Positions 7,338 to 14,700 of a stretch of 31,380 nt of DNA are shown here, one piece after another; the stretch's first letter is position 1, and every line of letters starts with the position of its first letter. The notes beneath the pieces were generated by a model. That model saw only the letters and a program-made list of their open reading frames with translations, did no database searches and had not been told where the DNA came from. A program made the translations under genes and the position numbers. Location of the stretch: contig CAZAEB010000004.1 of the NCBI GenBank assembly GCA_964484095.1, positions 1 to 31,380 of the forward strand. Direction: 5' to 3'. The stretch is from CAZAEB01 sp964484095. GTDB taxonomy: Bacteria > Patescibacteriota > Microgenomatia > UBA12405 > BS750m-G30.

Positions 7338-7365
7338 TTTTGAATCATTTACTACCCCTTGTCAA
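7337..7365 (-). promoter_or_regulatory. Predicted sigma-70-type promoter of mraZ and the dcw cluster
   Basis: Minus strand: perfect -35 TTGACA at 7365-7360, a 17-bp spacer, and a weaker -10 CAAAAT at 7342-7337 (4 of 6 matches). Expected transcript start is about 7330, giving a leader of some 20 bases made mostly of the MraZ boxes. The strong -35, ideal spacing and abutting repeats support the call. Confidence 0.7.
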
Positions 7366-7385
7366 GAGGTAAATACCAGTTTGTC

Positions 7386-7410
7386 GTAGGGGCGACCCTT
7401 GTGGTCGCCC
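7386..7410. repeat. GC-rich short inverted repeat, copy 1
   Basis: A 25-bp unit starting GTAGGGGC whose arms GGGCGACC and GGTCGCCC pair perfectly around a short loop. It stands out against the AT-rich surroundings and lies 21 bp upstream of the mraZ -35. A second diverged copy is 45 bp away (7459-7486). Such GTAGGGGC-type repeats recur in many bacterial genomes as I remember, which suggests a small mobile or REP-like element. It does not look like a terminator for either strand since no T-run follows. Confidence 0.6.
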
Positions 7411-7455
7411 AAAACTGTTTGCAAAATTGAAATATGATGTTTGGAAATTGTTTCT

Positions 7456-7486
7456 GTCGTAGGGGCCGGACCCTCGTGTCCGCCCG
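7456..7486. repeat. GC-rich short inverted repeat, copy 2
   Basis: Begins with the same GTCGTAGGGGC as copy 1 (7383-7393), then GGAC and a GTCC-GCCC arm that pair with one bulged base. The interior differs from copy 1, with compensating changes in both arms keeping the hairpin. It sits directly behind the stop codon of the 7494-8021 gene (read on the minus strand), where it could also stabilise the mRNA end. Confidence 0.55.
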
Positions 7487-7493
7487 TGGGGGT

Positions 7494-8021
7494 TTATTCT
7501 AGTATTGCTTCGTATCCTTTAGTGGTTTTTTCTATCGTAAAGCTGGTTTCATGGCCCCATGCTTTACCCTCATTGTCAATAAGTCTTATCACTAAAATTC
7601 CCTCACTGACATTTTTATCAATGTGTCTTTTGCAGATACCGGTAGTACAGCTTTCGGTGCCAAACAAAACTGTTTCAGACACTTTTCTAGATGAATCTAT
7701 AGTTATTGGTCCTCCAGCGACTCCCCGCTCTACCGACAGTCCATCGCTTTCTGCGGTATAAATAAGTTCGTATTCAAGTTCGGCAAACTGGTTAGCAATA
7801 TTACTGATATTTATCGTTCCTCCACTTCTGTCTGAGTTGATACTAATTTCTATTTCCGGCCTATCTTTTTCAAATAACACTGCGGCTATTGGTGCTATAG
7901 TTGGTTTTGCGATAGCAACTTCTTTTTCTTTTTTTCCGGTTAATCCGGTAAGCCAGCCGACAATAATTAATACTACTGCTACCCCAGTTCCAATACCAAG
8001 TAAAACTTTCTTGTCTTTCAT
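7494..8021 (-). CDS. Membrane-anchored extracytoplasmic protein with a Cys pair, function unknown
   Basis: 175 aa. One N-terminal membrane segment (about 6-26), a short linker, then a beta-rich outer domain. The region after the anchor contains an LEYELIYTAESDGL stretch, a GVAGGPITI segment, CTTGIC (two Cys four residues apart) and ILVIRLIDNEGKAW near the end. I recall similar anchored proteins with YELxY and a Cys pair in other Microgenomates genomes, but cannot name a characterised family. The Cys pair may form a disulphide outside the membrane. It lies alone between glyS (39-bp gap) and the mraZ control region, so it could be the last gene of the glycan-recO-glyS transcription unit. ATG at 8021 has no clear ribosome binding site. 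Confidence 0.75.
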   Translation of the reverse strand: MKDKKVLLGIGTGVAVVLIIVGWLTGLTGKKEKEVAIAKPTIAPIAAVLFEKDRPEIEISINSDRSGGTINISNIANQFAELEYELIYTAESDGLSVERGVAGGPITIDSSRKVSETVLFGTESCTTGICKRHIDKNVSEGILVIRLIDNEGKAWGHETSFTIEKTTKGYEAILE

Positions 8022-8060
8022 TTTTTTGTAGGTTAAATAATTAAAATCGTCTTTCCTAGA

Positions 8061-9371
8061 CTAACACAGCGAAAGTTTTTTTTCAAAATAGCTGTTCAGG
8101 GCATTGATTTTTATTCTAACCTGCTCGGTGGTATCGCGGTCACGAACAGTTACTGTATCGTCATCCAGAGACTGAAAATCAACGGTCAGACACCAAGGAG
8201 TACCGATTTCGTCTTGAGAAAAATATCTTTTGCCGATATTTCCTCTGTCATCAAAGATAGCTGAATATTTCTTATTTAATTGTTTGTATAATTTTTCTGC
8301 TTTGGAAACAAGCTCTGGTTTATTGGCAAGAAGAGGGAAAATGGCCATTTTGTATGGGGCAAGTTCTGCCCTTAGTTTTAGAATCACTCTTTTTTTGCCC
8401 TTTATCTCTTGTTCGTGATAGGCGTCAAAAAGAAGAAAAAGTATAGTTCGATCAACTCCTCCTGAAGTTTCCACGATCCAGGGTAGGAATTTTTCTCCAC
8501 TGTCCGGGTCGGTATATGTAAAATCATTGTTGGAATATTTTCCATGACGAGAAAGGTCCCAATCTGCTCTCGAGTGAATCCCTTCTGCTTCTTTCCATCC
8601 AAAAGGAGTGTTGTACTCAATATCAAAGGCTGCTTTTGCGTAATGGGCCAGTTCATCCTTGCCATGTTCTCTTAAACGAATATTTTTCTGATGGTTAAAG
8701 ATTTTTCTGTACCATTCAAATCTCTCTTTTTTCCAGTACTCAAACCATTTTTTCATTTGTTTGGGATTAACAAACCATTGGAGATCCCACTGTTCAAATT
8801 CTATTGTTCTAAAAAGAAATTGTTTGGGAGTAACTTCGTTTCTAAACGCTTTTCCGATTTGGCAAATTCCAAAGGGAACCTTTTTTCTGGTAGAATTTAA
8901 GATGTTTTGATAATTAAGATAAATGTTTTGACAGGCTTCACCTCGAAGATATACAGTTCTTTTTTCTTTTTCAATTACCCCAATCGAAGCTTCAACAAGA
9001 ATATTAAATTTTCTCGGGGAAGTGGTTTCCGCTCCGCAATCGGGGCATTTTTCGTCAACTAGTTCCTCAGCTCTAAATCTTTTTTTACATTTCTTACAGT
9101 CAACCATAGCATCAGTAAAGCTTTTAACATGACCAGAAGCTTCCCAAACTTTAGGATGGGAGATAATTGCTCCGTCAATGCCGACAATATCTTCATGATT
9201 GCGGGTCATTTCCAGCCACCAGAGCCTTTTTAAGTTGTTTTTAAGTTCCACGCCAAGAGGACCGTAGTCATAAAAGCCCTGAATGCCGCCGTAAACTTCA
9301 GAATTTTGATAGACAAATCCCCTTCTCTTGGCAAGAGAGGTTATTTTTGTTAAGTTCGGATTGTTAGTCAT
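8061..9371 (-). CDS. glyS: Glycyl-tRNA synthetase (class II, single-chain alpha2 type)
   Basis: Charges tRNA-Gly with glycine in the cytoplasm. 436 aa of the dimeric, archaeal/eukaryal-like GlyRS type (one chain, not the alpha/beta type). Visible: RRGFVYQNSEVYGGIQGFYD at 16-35, a zinc-binding set Cys92, Cys95, Cys109 and Cys112, motif 2 FRNEVTPKQFLFRTIEFEQ at about 176-194, a motif-3-like SGGVDRTILFLLFDAY at about 304-319, and a C-terminal anticodon-binding domain (about 335-430) with the DDRGNIGKRY and DEIGTPWCLTVD blocks. The ATG shares one base with the recO stop (TAATG), showing coupling. The gene is complete. Confidence 0.96.
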   Translation of the reverse strand: MTNNPNLTKITSLAKRRGFVYQNSEVYGGIQGFYDYGPLGVELKNNLKRLWWLEMTRNHEDIVGIDGAIISHPKVWEASGHVKSFTDAMVDCKKCKKRFRAEELVDEKCPDCGAETTSPRKFNILVEASIGVIEKEKRTVYLRGEACQNIYLNYQNILNSTRKKVPFGICQIGKAFRNEVTPKQFLFRTIEFEQWDLQWFVNPKQMKKWFEYWKKERFEWYRKIFNHQKNIRLREHGKDELAHYAKAAFDIEYNTPFGWKEAEGIHSRADWDLSRHGKYSNNDFTYTDPDSGEKFLPWIVETSGGVDRTILFLLFDAYHEQEIKGKKRVILKLRAELAPYKMAIFPLLANKPELVSKAEKLYKQLNKKYSAIFDDRGNIGKRYFSQDEIGTPWCLTVDFQSLDDDTVTVRDRDTTEQVRIKINALNSYFEKKLSLC

Positions 9372-9937
9372 TATTTTAAAAATATTTTTAAACCATTAAT
9401 CTTTCTTTCACAAACCGTTTCTAAATGTCTAGAAACTATTTTTTGAACCTCTGGCCATTTTTTTGTGGCTAGTAGGCCGGAAACACTATTGGGAATTCCA
9501 AAACCCAGCAGTTGAAGTAATTTTACCTCAAATATGACAAGAATTTCTACCCTCTTTTTTTGAGAAAGGTTATTTAGGGTTTGAGAAAATAAATTGTAAA
9601 CTTGTTTATTCTCTTGGTTTTCAGCGGTTAGTCGGTCAATAAGCTCGCACATTGAAAGTAGGCTGGCGCTCAAAACCAGGTTCTTTCTTATCTCCGGCTG
9701 ACTTTTAAAAACCTCTGTTTCTCCTAAGTAAAACTGATCGTTTTTTTGGAAGATGTGGGCTTTTATTTTATTGCCTGTTTCCAAACTTCCCAGTCTTCTG
9801 CTGTTTATATTCCTAATCCCTTTTGCAAAAACTCTTATCTTTCCGTGTTTTTCTGTAAGAAGGGTGATGATTTTGTCTTTTTCTCCCAATTCTTTTTGGC
9901 CGATAACAAAACCAACAGTCTTTAAAAATCCTCTCAT
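9371..9937 (-). CDS. recO: DNA repair protein RecO (short form)
   Basis: RecO helps load RecA onto SSB-coated single-stranded DNA together with RecR. 188 aa, shorter than the usual 230-250. The N-terminal OB-fold is clear: a GFVIGQKELGEKDKIITLLT segment at about 9-28, then GKIRVFAKGIRN at 32-43 and LETGNKIKA; an alpha-helical domain follows. The four-Cys zinc finger found in many bacterial RecO proteins is absent. It starts 3 bp after the DUF4012 gene ends and is coupled to glyS, so this housekeeping pair appears to ride on the glycan operon transcript. recO and glyS are often neighbours in bacterial genomes. Confidence 0.88.
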   Translation of the reverse strand: MRGFLKTVGFVIGQKELGEKDKIITLLTEKHGKIRVFAKGIRNINSRRLGSLETGNKIKAHIFQKNDQFYLGETEVFKSQPEIRKNLVLSASLLSMCELIDRLTAENQENKQVYNLFSQTLNNLSQKKRVEILVIFEVKLLQLLGFGIPNSVSGLLATKKWPEVQKIVSRHLETVCERKINGLKIFLK

Positions 9938-9940
9938 TGA

Positions 9941-11836
9941 TTAGAAACTAAGGTTTACAATCGTGTCAGAGTCAACCGATAGCTGATGAGCGTTTTCGCC
10001 GTTTATCCAGATTTCATGCAAGACAGCATCTTTTCCGGGCTGTTTTTGAATTAAAAGATCAAGGCCGTTTTCGGCTTTAAAAGGAAGTTTGTATTCATAG
10101 ACCACTCTGGCTATTCCTTCAGGTCTTAAAGGGAATTTATCTCCGAAAAATCCTTCAAAAACTGTTTTGCCCAATTCTTCATATGTGACCGCCTCAACCT
10201 CAGAGCCAACTAGGCTTATTAACTCAGATCCTTTTGGGACAAAAAGCCTAAACCAGTCGCGATAAAGACCATTAAGGCACAAGTTTCCTCTTTCCAAATT
10301 ACAATCAGAACCGGGAGCTGAATTTTTATAATTAATTATTACTTTTTTGGTAATACTGTCATCTTTTCCGATAGAATATTCATGCTTGACTTTTTGACTT
10401 ATAAAAAGGTTTGATTTTGCTCCGCCAAGATTTGCGTCATTAAAGTGAAAATAATCGCCGTCGAAATCCTTTATCCTGCCCGCAGCACCAATACCTTCAC
10501 TTCCTTTTTGCAGGTTCTCATCAAAAAAATATGTTAAAAGGTGTTTAGTTTCAATATTTGTCCATATTGCTGAGGCAAGAGGGGCGATGTTTTCTTTTGG
10601 GGACCCAAACATGTTGGCAATTATCGAGTGCATTAATGGAGCCAAAAATCCTTTTCTATTGGCTTTTATCTCGTAGGTTGGTTTGTCGGCAAGCATTTCA
10701 AGTTGATAAACAACCTGAGGACAACCCCAACATCGATCATCGGGATCAGCTTCGAAGTTGCCCCATCCGGGAACTCCAACCCTTCCTAAAATTTTTAATA
10801 TATCAACTAAAACATTAGTATCCAGAGCAATAATTCCGTCTATTTTTGATCCAGGAGACAGTTTTTCAAAATAAGTCATGAACTGCTCGACAGAAACTTT
10901 AAAATCAGGAGAAAGATTCATGTCTCTCAAGTGCCAATAGTAGACATTTTTATGATACTCAATTATGGGTCTGGGCGCTTCAACTGTATTGCCAAGCCTA
11001 GTGTCCAGAGCATATATATCTTCTGAGACAAGGGGGATTATTTTTCCGTTATTAATAGATATTATTCCGTATGCGGTCCAGAATCCTCCCGTGGGTCTTA
11101 GCTCGGTGTCATTTTGGAAAAGAAATAGGTATTTTCTTGGCTCATCTTTTCCAAGCAGCCAATCGGCCCTCTCTATTAACGGTTTTCCGTTGGCAACTAA
11201 ACTCAACCCTTGAGTGAGGGTGGTTTGCATTTTATTAATTATTTCCTTTGTTTTTATCCCCTTAAATTCGTCAGGATATCTGGCAGAGTCTATTTGACTT
11301 ATGTTTTTCTCAATAACAGATAGATGTGCTTCTATTTCTCCTAGTTTTGGCCCTAGTCCTTGGACGCTTTCCACTAAAAAATCAATTCTGTCTTCGGTAG
11401 TTTTTTCCGCAGTTTTTTCTTCATCAGAGTTTCCGTCAAATCCAAGAAAATCACTGTAGGGTTCAATTGCTTCAATAAATATTTTAGTCATCTTAATCCC
11501 TTCTTCGCCGGACAAAATTAGCCTTTCGCCGTCTTTGTAATAATTATTTGCTTTGGGGATAATCTTTAGCCAACCAAGATGAGAATAGGACTTTTTAAAA
11601 TCTGCCAAAAAAGTGCTGGTTTTTTCAATCTCGCTTTTAATTAAGACAGTGTCTTTTTTTGATACAGCAAACTTAAATGCGCTTGTTTGAGATTTAAGCG
11701 CCATTGCTTTTTGATAACTGCTCCTTAATGGAAGACCCAGAAAAACTCCCAAAAGGACAAAAATAACAAGAAAAGTGCCGAGAATAATAAGAGGAATTTT
11801 AATTTTTTTATTTTTTAATATATTTGCAATATTCAT
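9941..11836 (-). CDS. DUF4012 domain-containing membrane protein
   Basis: 631 aa, large extracytoplasmic protein. One N-terminal membrane segment (about 14-35), a helical region (about 40-230), then the DUF4012 core: LFLFQNDTELRPTGGFWTAY at 237-256, followed by a D-x-YALD segment near 273-278 and RDMNLSPDF at 304-312. DUF4012 has no established biochemical role known to me; such genes recur in exopolysaccharide loci of Patescibacteria and Actinobacteria. Here it follows the priming transferase gene (one-base TAATG overlap) and ends the glycan gene set, so a role in surface-glycan assembly or attachment is the natural inference. A CWGC Cys pair lies in the domain. The family call is sure; the function is not. 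Confidence 0.9.
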   Translation of the reverse strand: MNIANILKNKKIKIPLIILGTFLVIFVLLGVFLGLPLRSSYQKAMALKSQTSAFKFAVSKKDTVLIKSEIEKTSTFLADFKKSYSHLGWLKIIPKANNYYKDGERLILSGEEGIKMTKIFIEAIEPYSDFLGFDGNSDEEKTAEKTTEDRIDFLVESVQGLGPKLGEIEAHLSVIEKNISQIDSARYPDEFKGIKTKEIINKMQTTLTQGLSLVANGKPLIERADWLLGKDEPRKYLFLFQNDTELRPTGGFWTAYGIISINNGKIIPLVSEDIYALDTRLGNTVEAPRPIIEYHKNVYYWHLRDMNLSPDFKVSVEQFMTYFEKLSPGSKIDGIIALDTNVLVDILKILGRVGVPGWGNFEADPDDRCWGCPQVVYQLEMLADKPTYEIKANRKGFLAPLMHSIIANMFGSPKENIAPLASAIWTNIETKHLLTYFFDENLQKGSEGIGAAGRIKDFDGDYFHFNDANLGGAKSNLFISQKVKHEYSIGKDDSITKKVIINYKNSAPGSDCNLERGNLCLNGLYRDWFRLFVPKGSELISLVGSEVEAVTYEELGKTVFEGFFGDKFPLRPEGIARVVYEYKLPFKAENGLDLLIQKQPGKDAVLHEIWINGENAHQLSVDSDTIVNLSF

Positions 11837-12522
11837 TATGATGCTCCTTTTCCGGTAATCATTGCCCAGGGCGATTTTAATAAAATAATAATATCAAAAA
11901 GAAACGATCTTTGCTCGGCGTATTTTGCGTCAAGGGCAATTCGTTTATCAAAGTTAACATTACTCCTTCCTGTCACCTGCCATAGCCCGGTTATTCCTGG
12001 CTTTACTTGTAACATTTTTTCGACATGCTTTCTAGCGCGGGGATACTTTCTTTGTTGATTATCAAGTTCTTCCTGAAGGTATGGCCGAGGCCCCACAATA
12101 CTCATTTCACCCTTAAGGACATTGAATAGCTGAGGAAGCTCATCTATCGAGTGTTTGCGTATAAACCTGCCCACTGTGGTTGCTCGGGGATCATCATTTA
12201 ATTTGTAGCTGTTTTTTTTGTATTCCTCAAAAAGCTTTTTAAGTTTAGGGTCGGTTCTTAGCATTTGATGGGCATTTACGATCATTGAGCGAAACTTTAG
12301 CAATCGAAAGGTTTTGCCGTTTTTGCCTATCCTGGGGGGAACAGATGTGTCCAACAAGACAGGGCCTTTAGAGGTTAGCTTGATAGCAATTGAGGTCGCG
12401 ATCATAATTGGTGAAAAAGCAATAAGTAGAATAATTGCCAGAGTAAAGTCTATAGCTCTTTTTATTATTTCTGAGCAACGTATTCGAAAGCAACTTTTTT
12501 CTTCGTATTTTTTGAAGTTCAT
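11836..12522 (-). CDS. Priming sugar-phosphate transferase (bacterial sugar transferase, WbaP/PglC-type)
   Basis: Monotopic phosphoglycosyl transferase that moves a sugar phosphate from a UDP-sugar to undecaprenyl phosphate, starting lipid-linked glycan assembly on the inner membrane face. 228 aa: reentrant hydrophobic helix (about 23-49), KFRSM at 76-80, DDPRAT at 110-115, the catalytic Asp-Glu pair D127-E128 in SIDELPQLFNVLKGEMS, GPRP at 144-147 and PGITGLWQVTGRS at 175-187. This is the catalytic core only; the larger multi-pass WbaP/WcaJ N-terminus is absent. The specific sugar (galactose, GlcNAc or other) cannot be read. It precedes DUF4012 and follows manC, with a candidate promoter in the 31-bp gap upstream. 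Confidence 0.93.
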   Translation of the reverse strand: MNFKKYEEKSCFRIRCSEIIKRAIDFTLAIILLIAFSPIMIATSIAIKLTSKGPVLLDTSVPPRIGKNGKTFRLLKFRSMIVNAHQMLRTDPKLKKLFEEYKKNSYKLNDDPRATTVGRFIRKHSIDELPQLFNVLKGEMSIVGPRPYLQEELDNQQRKYPRARKHVEKMLQVKPGITGLWQVTGRSNVNFDKRIALDAKYAEQRSFLFDIIILLKSPWAMITGKGAS

Positions 12523-12531
12523 CGCTTTTTA

Positions 12532-12540
12532 ATTTTAACA
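12532..12540 (-). promoter_or_regulatory. Candidate internal extended -10 promoter before the priming transferase gene
   Basis: In the 31-bp gap between manC and the sugar transferase gene, the minus strand reads TGTTAAAAT: extended -10 with hexamer TAAAAT at 12537-12532. A TTGTAA sixteen bases further upstream is a fair -35. Transcription would start only a few bases before the ATG at 12522, so a very short leader or leaderless mRNA would result. This gap is one of the largest in the operon. Weak to moderate support. Confidence 0.4.
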
Positions 12541-12553
12541 GAACTGTCAAGAA

Positions 12554-13624
12554 TTACAAAAACTCATCTTTCTTTAATTCTTTCAGCCTGTCTACAACCT
12601 CGCCTACCCTGCCGCTTTGTTTTTTGGAACAAATAAGAAGAGCGTCTTTGGTGTCGATAACAACAAGGTTATCAATTCCGATTACGGCAACAGTTTTTTT
12701 CATTGGATTGTTAATAAAACAGTTTTTGGAATCAATTAAAATATTATTTTCGTCTGGTTCTTTCAAGTCTATGGCTTGCTCGTATCTGGCCAATGATTCC
12801 CAGGTGCCAATGTCTATCCATTCAAAAGGCAGTTCAACGACATAGCCATTATTAAGCTCTGTAGAGGTTACTCTTTCAACAGGACCCTTTTCCATAGTTG
12901 AATACTCTTTGGCAATAATCTGGTTTTCGTTATTTTTTCCGAAAGAATTAATAATATTTTGTAATGGCTTGTACCAATCAGGGGCAATCTTTTTGTAGGC
13001 TTCAAGTATCAGTCTTGGGGTCCAGGCATAATGATTAGTATGAGCAAAAATGGCTTTTTTTTCTAAATATTTTTCGATCTCTTCTTTTGCATCTCTTCCC
13101 AACCATTTGTTCATCTTGTAAATATTCATATTGCCAGTGTTGTCGACCCTTTCTTCTGCAAGTAAATAGTCCACTCCCATTATTGCGTATGTCGGCCTTA
13201 TTCCTCCGGTTACCAGCTTTTTTTCTTTTTTAATAAGCTTATCTATCTGATCAATCATTTCCAAAAATTTATTTTCTGGTTTCCTTATGACATCTGTTTG
13301 GATGGTTATAAATGGTTCATCAGGATCAAGAGAATATAATTTTGCCGCCATTAGTCCGGTTGCCGGGCCGTGATTCCTAAGTTCTGGCTCAATAAAGTAG
13401 TTGCTGTCTGGAATATCGGGCGCTTGAGTTTTGGCAATCTCTGCCTGTTCTTTGTTTGTTTGAACAAAAATTTCCCCCGGAGCAAATTTTTTCCTCAATG
13501 TGTTGTAATTAATCTGGAACAAAGATTTACCATTCAGTAGTGGAAGAAAATGTTTAGGGGAGACTCTTCGGCTCACGGGCCACATTTTTGAACCAATTCC
13601 ACCGCACATTAATACTGGTCTCAT
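12554..13624 (-). CDS. manC: Mannose-1-phosphate guanylyltransferase-like (ManC, monofunctional)
   Basis: Makes GDP-mannose from mannose-1-phosphate and GTP, the donor for mannosyl transfer. 356 aa: nucleotidyltransferase domain with GGIGSKMWPVSR at 8-19 (family GG-x-G-x-R-LWP-x-SR; the Arg is Lys13 here) and SPKHFLPL at 22-29, EPELRNHGPAT (family EP-x-xRNT-x-P), and a FEWIDIGTWESL block near the C-terminal third. The isomerase domain of bifunctional enzymes is absent. The usual PADH metal motif reads QTDVI, a notable change. The start overlaps the upstream GT4 stop (ATGA). With no phosphomannomutase or isomerase in view, the rest of the GDP-mannose pathway must lie elsewhere. It suggests mannose in the glycan. 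Confidence 0.87.
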   Translation of the reverse strand: MRPVLMCGGIGSKMWPVSRRVSPKHFLPLLNGKSLFQINYNTLRKKFAPGEIFVQTNKEQAEIAKTQAPDIPDSNYFIEPELRNHGPATGLMAAKLYSLDPDEPFITIQTDVIRKPENKFLEMIDQIDKLIKKEKKLVTGGIRPTYAIMGVDYLLAEERVDNTGNMNIYKMNKWLGRDAKEEIEKYLEKKAIFAHTNHYAWTPRLILEAYKKIAPDWYKPLQNIINSFGKNNENQIIAKEYSTMEKGPVERVTSTELNNGYVVELPFEWIDIGTWESLARYEQAIDLKEPDENNILIDSKNCFINNPMKKTVAVIGIDNLVVIDTKDALLICSKKQSGRVGEVVDRLKELKKDEFL

Positions 13625-14700
13625 GTTAGTTTCTCCAGGCTCCTTTCCTTAAAAATTTCTAAAAATCTTTCTTCTCTAAATTTTAAGCTGTTTTTTCTGC
13701 AGTTTTCAGGTTTATAAATTTTCTGGTTAAATGACTTCAATAATTCTATCAGAGAGGCAGGGTTTTGGGAAGAAAAAAATTCTCCGGTAACTCCGGGAAT
13801 GATAGTTTCAATCGCTCCCCCTTTTCGGTAAGCAATTATCGGCTTTCCGCAGGCTTGGGCTTCTATTGGAACTAGTCCAAAGTCCTCTTCTTGGGGAAAG
13901 ATGACTGCCCGGCAGTTTTGGTAGTGACTGACTAAAGCATTGTCATCAACTTTTCCTAAAAATTCAATATTTTTATCTGCAATACTTTTTAATTTCTTTT
14001 CTTCTCTTCCGGAGCCAATTATTTTTAATGGCCACTTTAATATATTAAATGTTTTTATGGCTAGATCAACTTTTTTGTATTCCACTAGCCGGCTGACGAT
14101 AAGGAAATAATCATCAATACTGCCATTTTTTAAAGGAATAAACTTTTTTGTGTTAATTCCCGGATAGATAATTTCTGATTTTCGCCGGTAGATTTTTTTA
14201 ATTTTATTGGCAGTGTTTTCGCAGGTGGTAAACAAATAGTCAGGACGATTAGCCGCCAGCTGATCTTCAGCTCGGAGACGGTAGTGCAATGGAGAAAATT
14301 TACTAAAAGATTTAGGTAGATTTTCTTTGTTCCACAAAAATCTTGGCGGAGTAAGACAGTAACAGATATGACAAGTTTCAGGACGGGTAATTATGAATTT
14401 TCCTGGATATCCGGTAACAGAAATTACCAGATCATAGCCGGTAAAATTAAAGCTCTCAAAAGCCAGGGGAAGAAGCGAAAAATACCAGTGATAGTTTTTT
14501 TTAGCAAGGGGTAGGTTGTTTATGAAAGATGGGACTATTTTATTAAAACTTTTTGTCCAAGGAGCATTTTTAGGATCGTAGACAGCGGTATAAAGATCAG
14601 AATTTGGAAAAATTTTTGCAATTAGCTCAACAACTCTTTCTGCTCCGCCAATCTGATTTGCCCAGTCGTAGACAATTGCTGTTTTAAGATTTTTTTTCAT
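13621..14700 (-). CDS. GT4-family glycosyltransferase, probably a mannosyltransferase (WbaZ-like)
   Basis: Soluble GT-B-fold retaining glycosyltransferase, 359 aa. The N-terminal half has GGAERVV at 18-24 (acceptor/donor loop) and HICYCLTPPRFLW at 111-123, typical of WbaZ-type mannosyltransferases; the C-terminal half has YPGI at 179-182, a VSRLVEYKKVD donor-binding stretch at 202-212 and the EX7E motif E272...E280 in EDFGLVPIE. It lies directly upstream of manC with an ATGA overlap, which supports GDP-mannose as the donor. Its start is inside the preceding GT4 gene (17-bp overlap). The donor assignment is inference from similarity by eye and from context. Confidence 0.88.
   Translation of the reverse strand: MKKNLKTAIVYDWANQIGGAERVVELIAKIFPNSDLYTAVYDPKNAPWTKSFNKIVPSFINNLPLAKKNYHWYFSLLPLAFESFNFTGYDLVISVTGYPGKFIITRPETCHICYCLTPPRFLWNKENLPKSFSKFSPLHYRLRAEDQLAANRPDYLFTTCENTANKIKKIYRRKSEIIYPGINTKKFIPLKNGSIDDYFLIVSRLVEYKKVDLAIKTFNILKWPLKIIGSGREEKKLKSIADKNIEFLGKVDDNALVSHYQNCRAVIFPQEEDFGLVPIEAQACGKPIIAYRKGGAIETIIPGVTGEFFSSQNPASLIELLKSFNQKIYKPENCRKNSLKFREERFLEIFKERSLEKLT

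Noticed and set aside
7456..7486. Hairpin as an intrinsic terminator for the 7494-8021 gene
   Set aside because: No T-run follows the stem on the minus strand and a related hairpin without a gene end lies nearby, so repeat element fits better.
7441..7761. Plus-strand frame of 106 codons
   Set aside because: It is antisense to the anchored Cys-pair protein, crosses the GC-rich repeat and has no family features.
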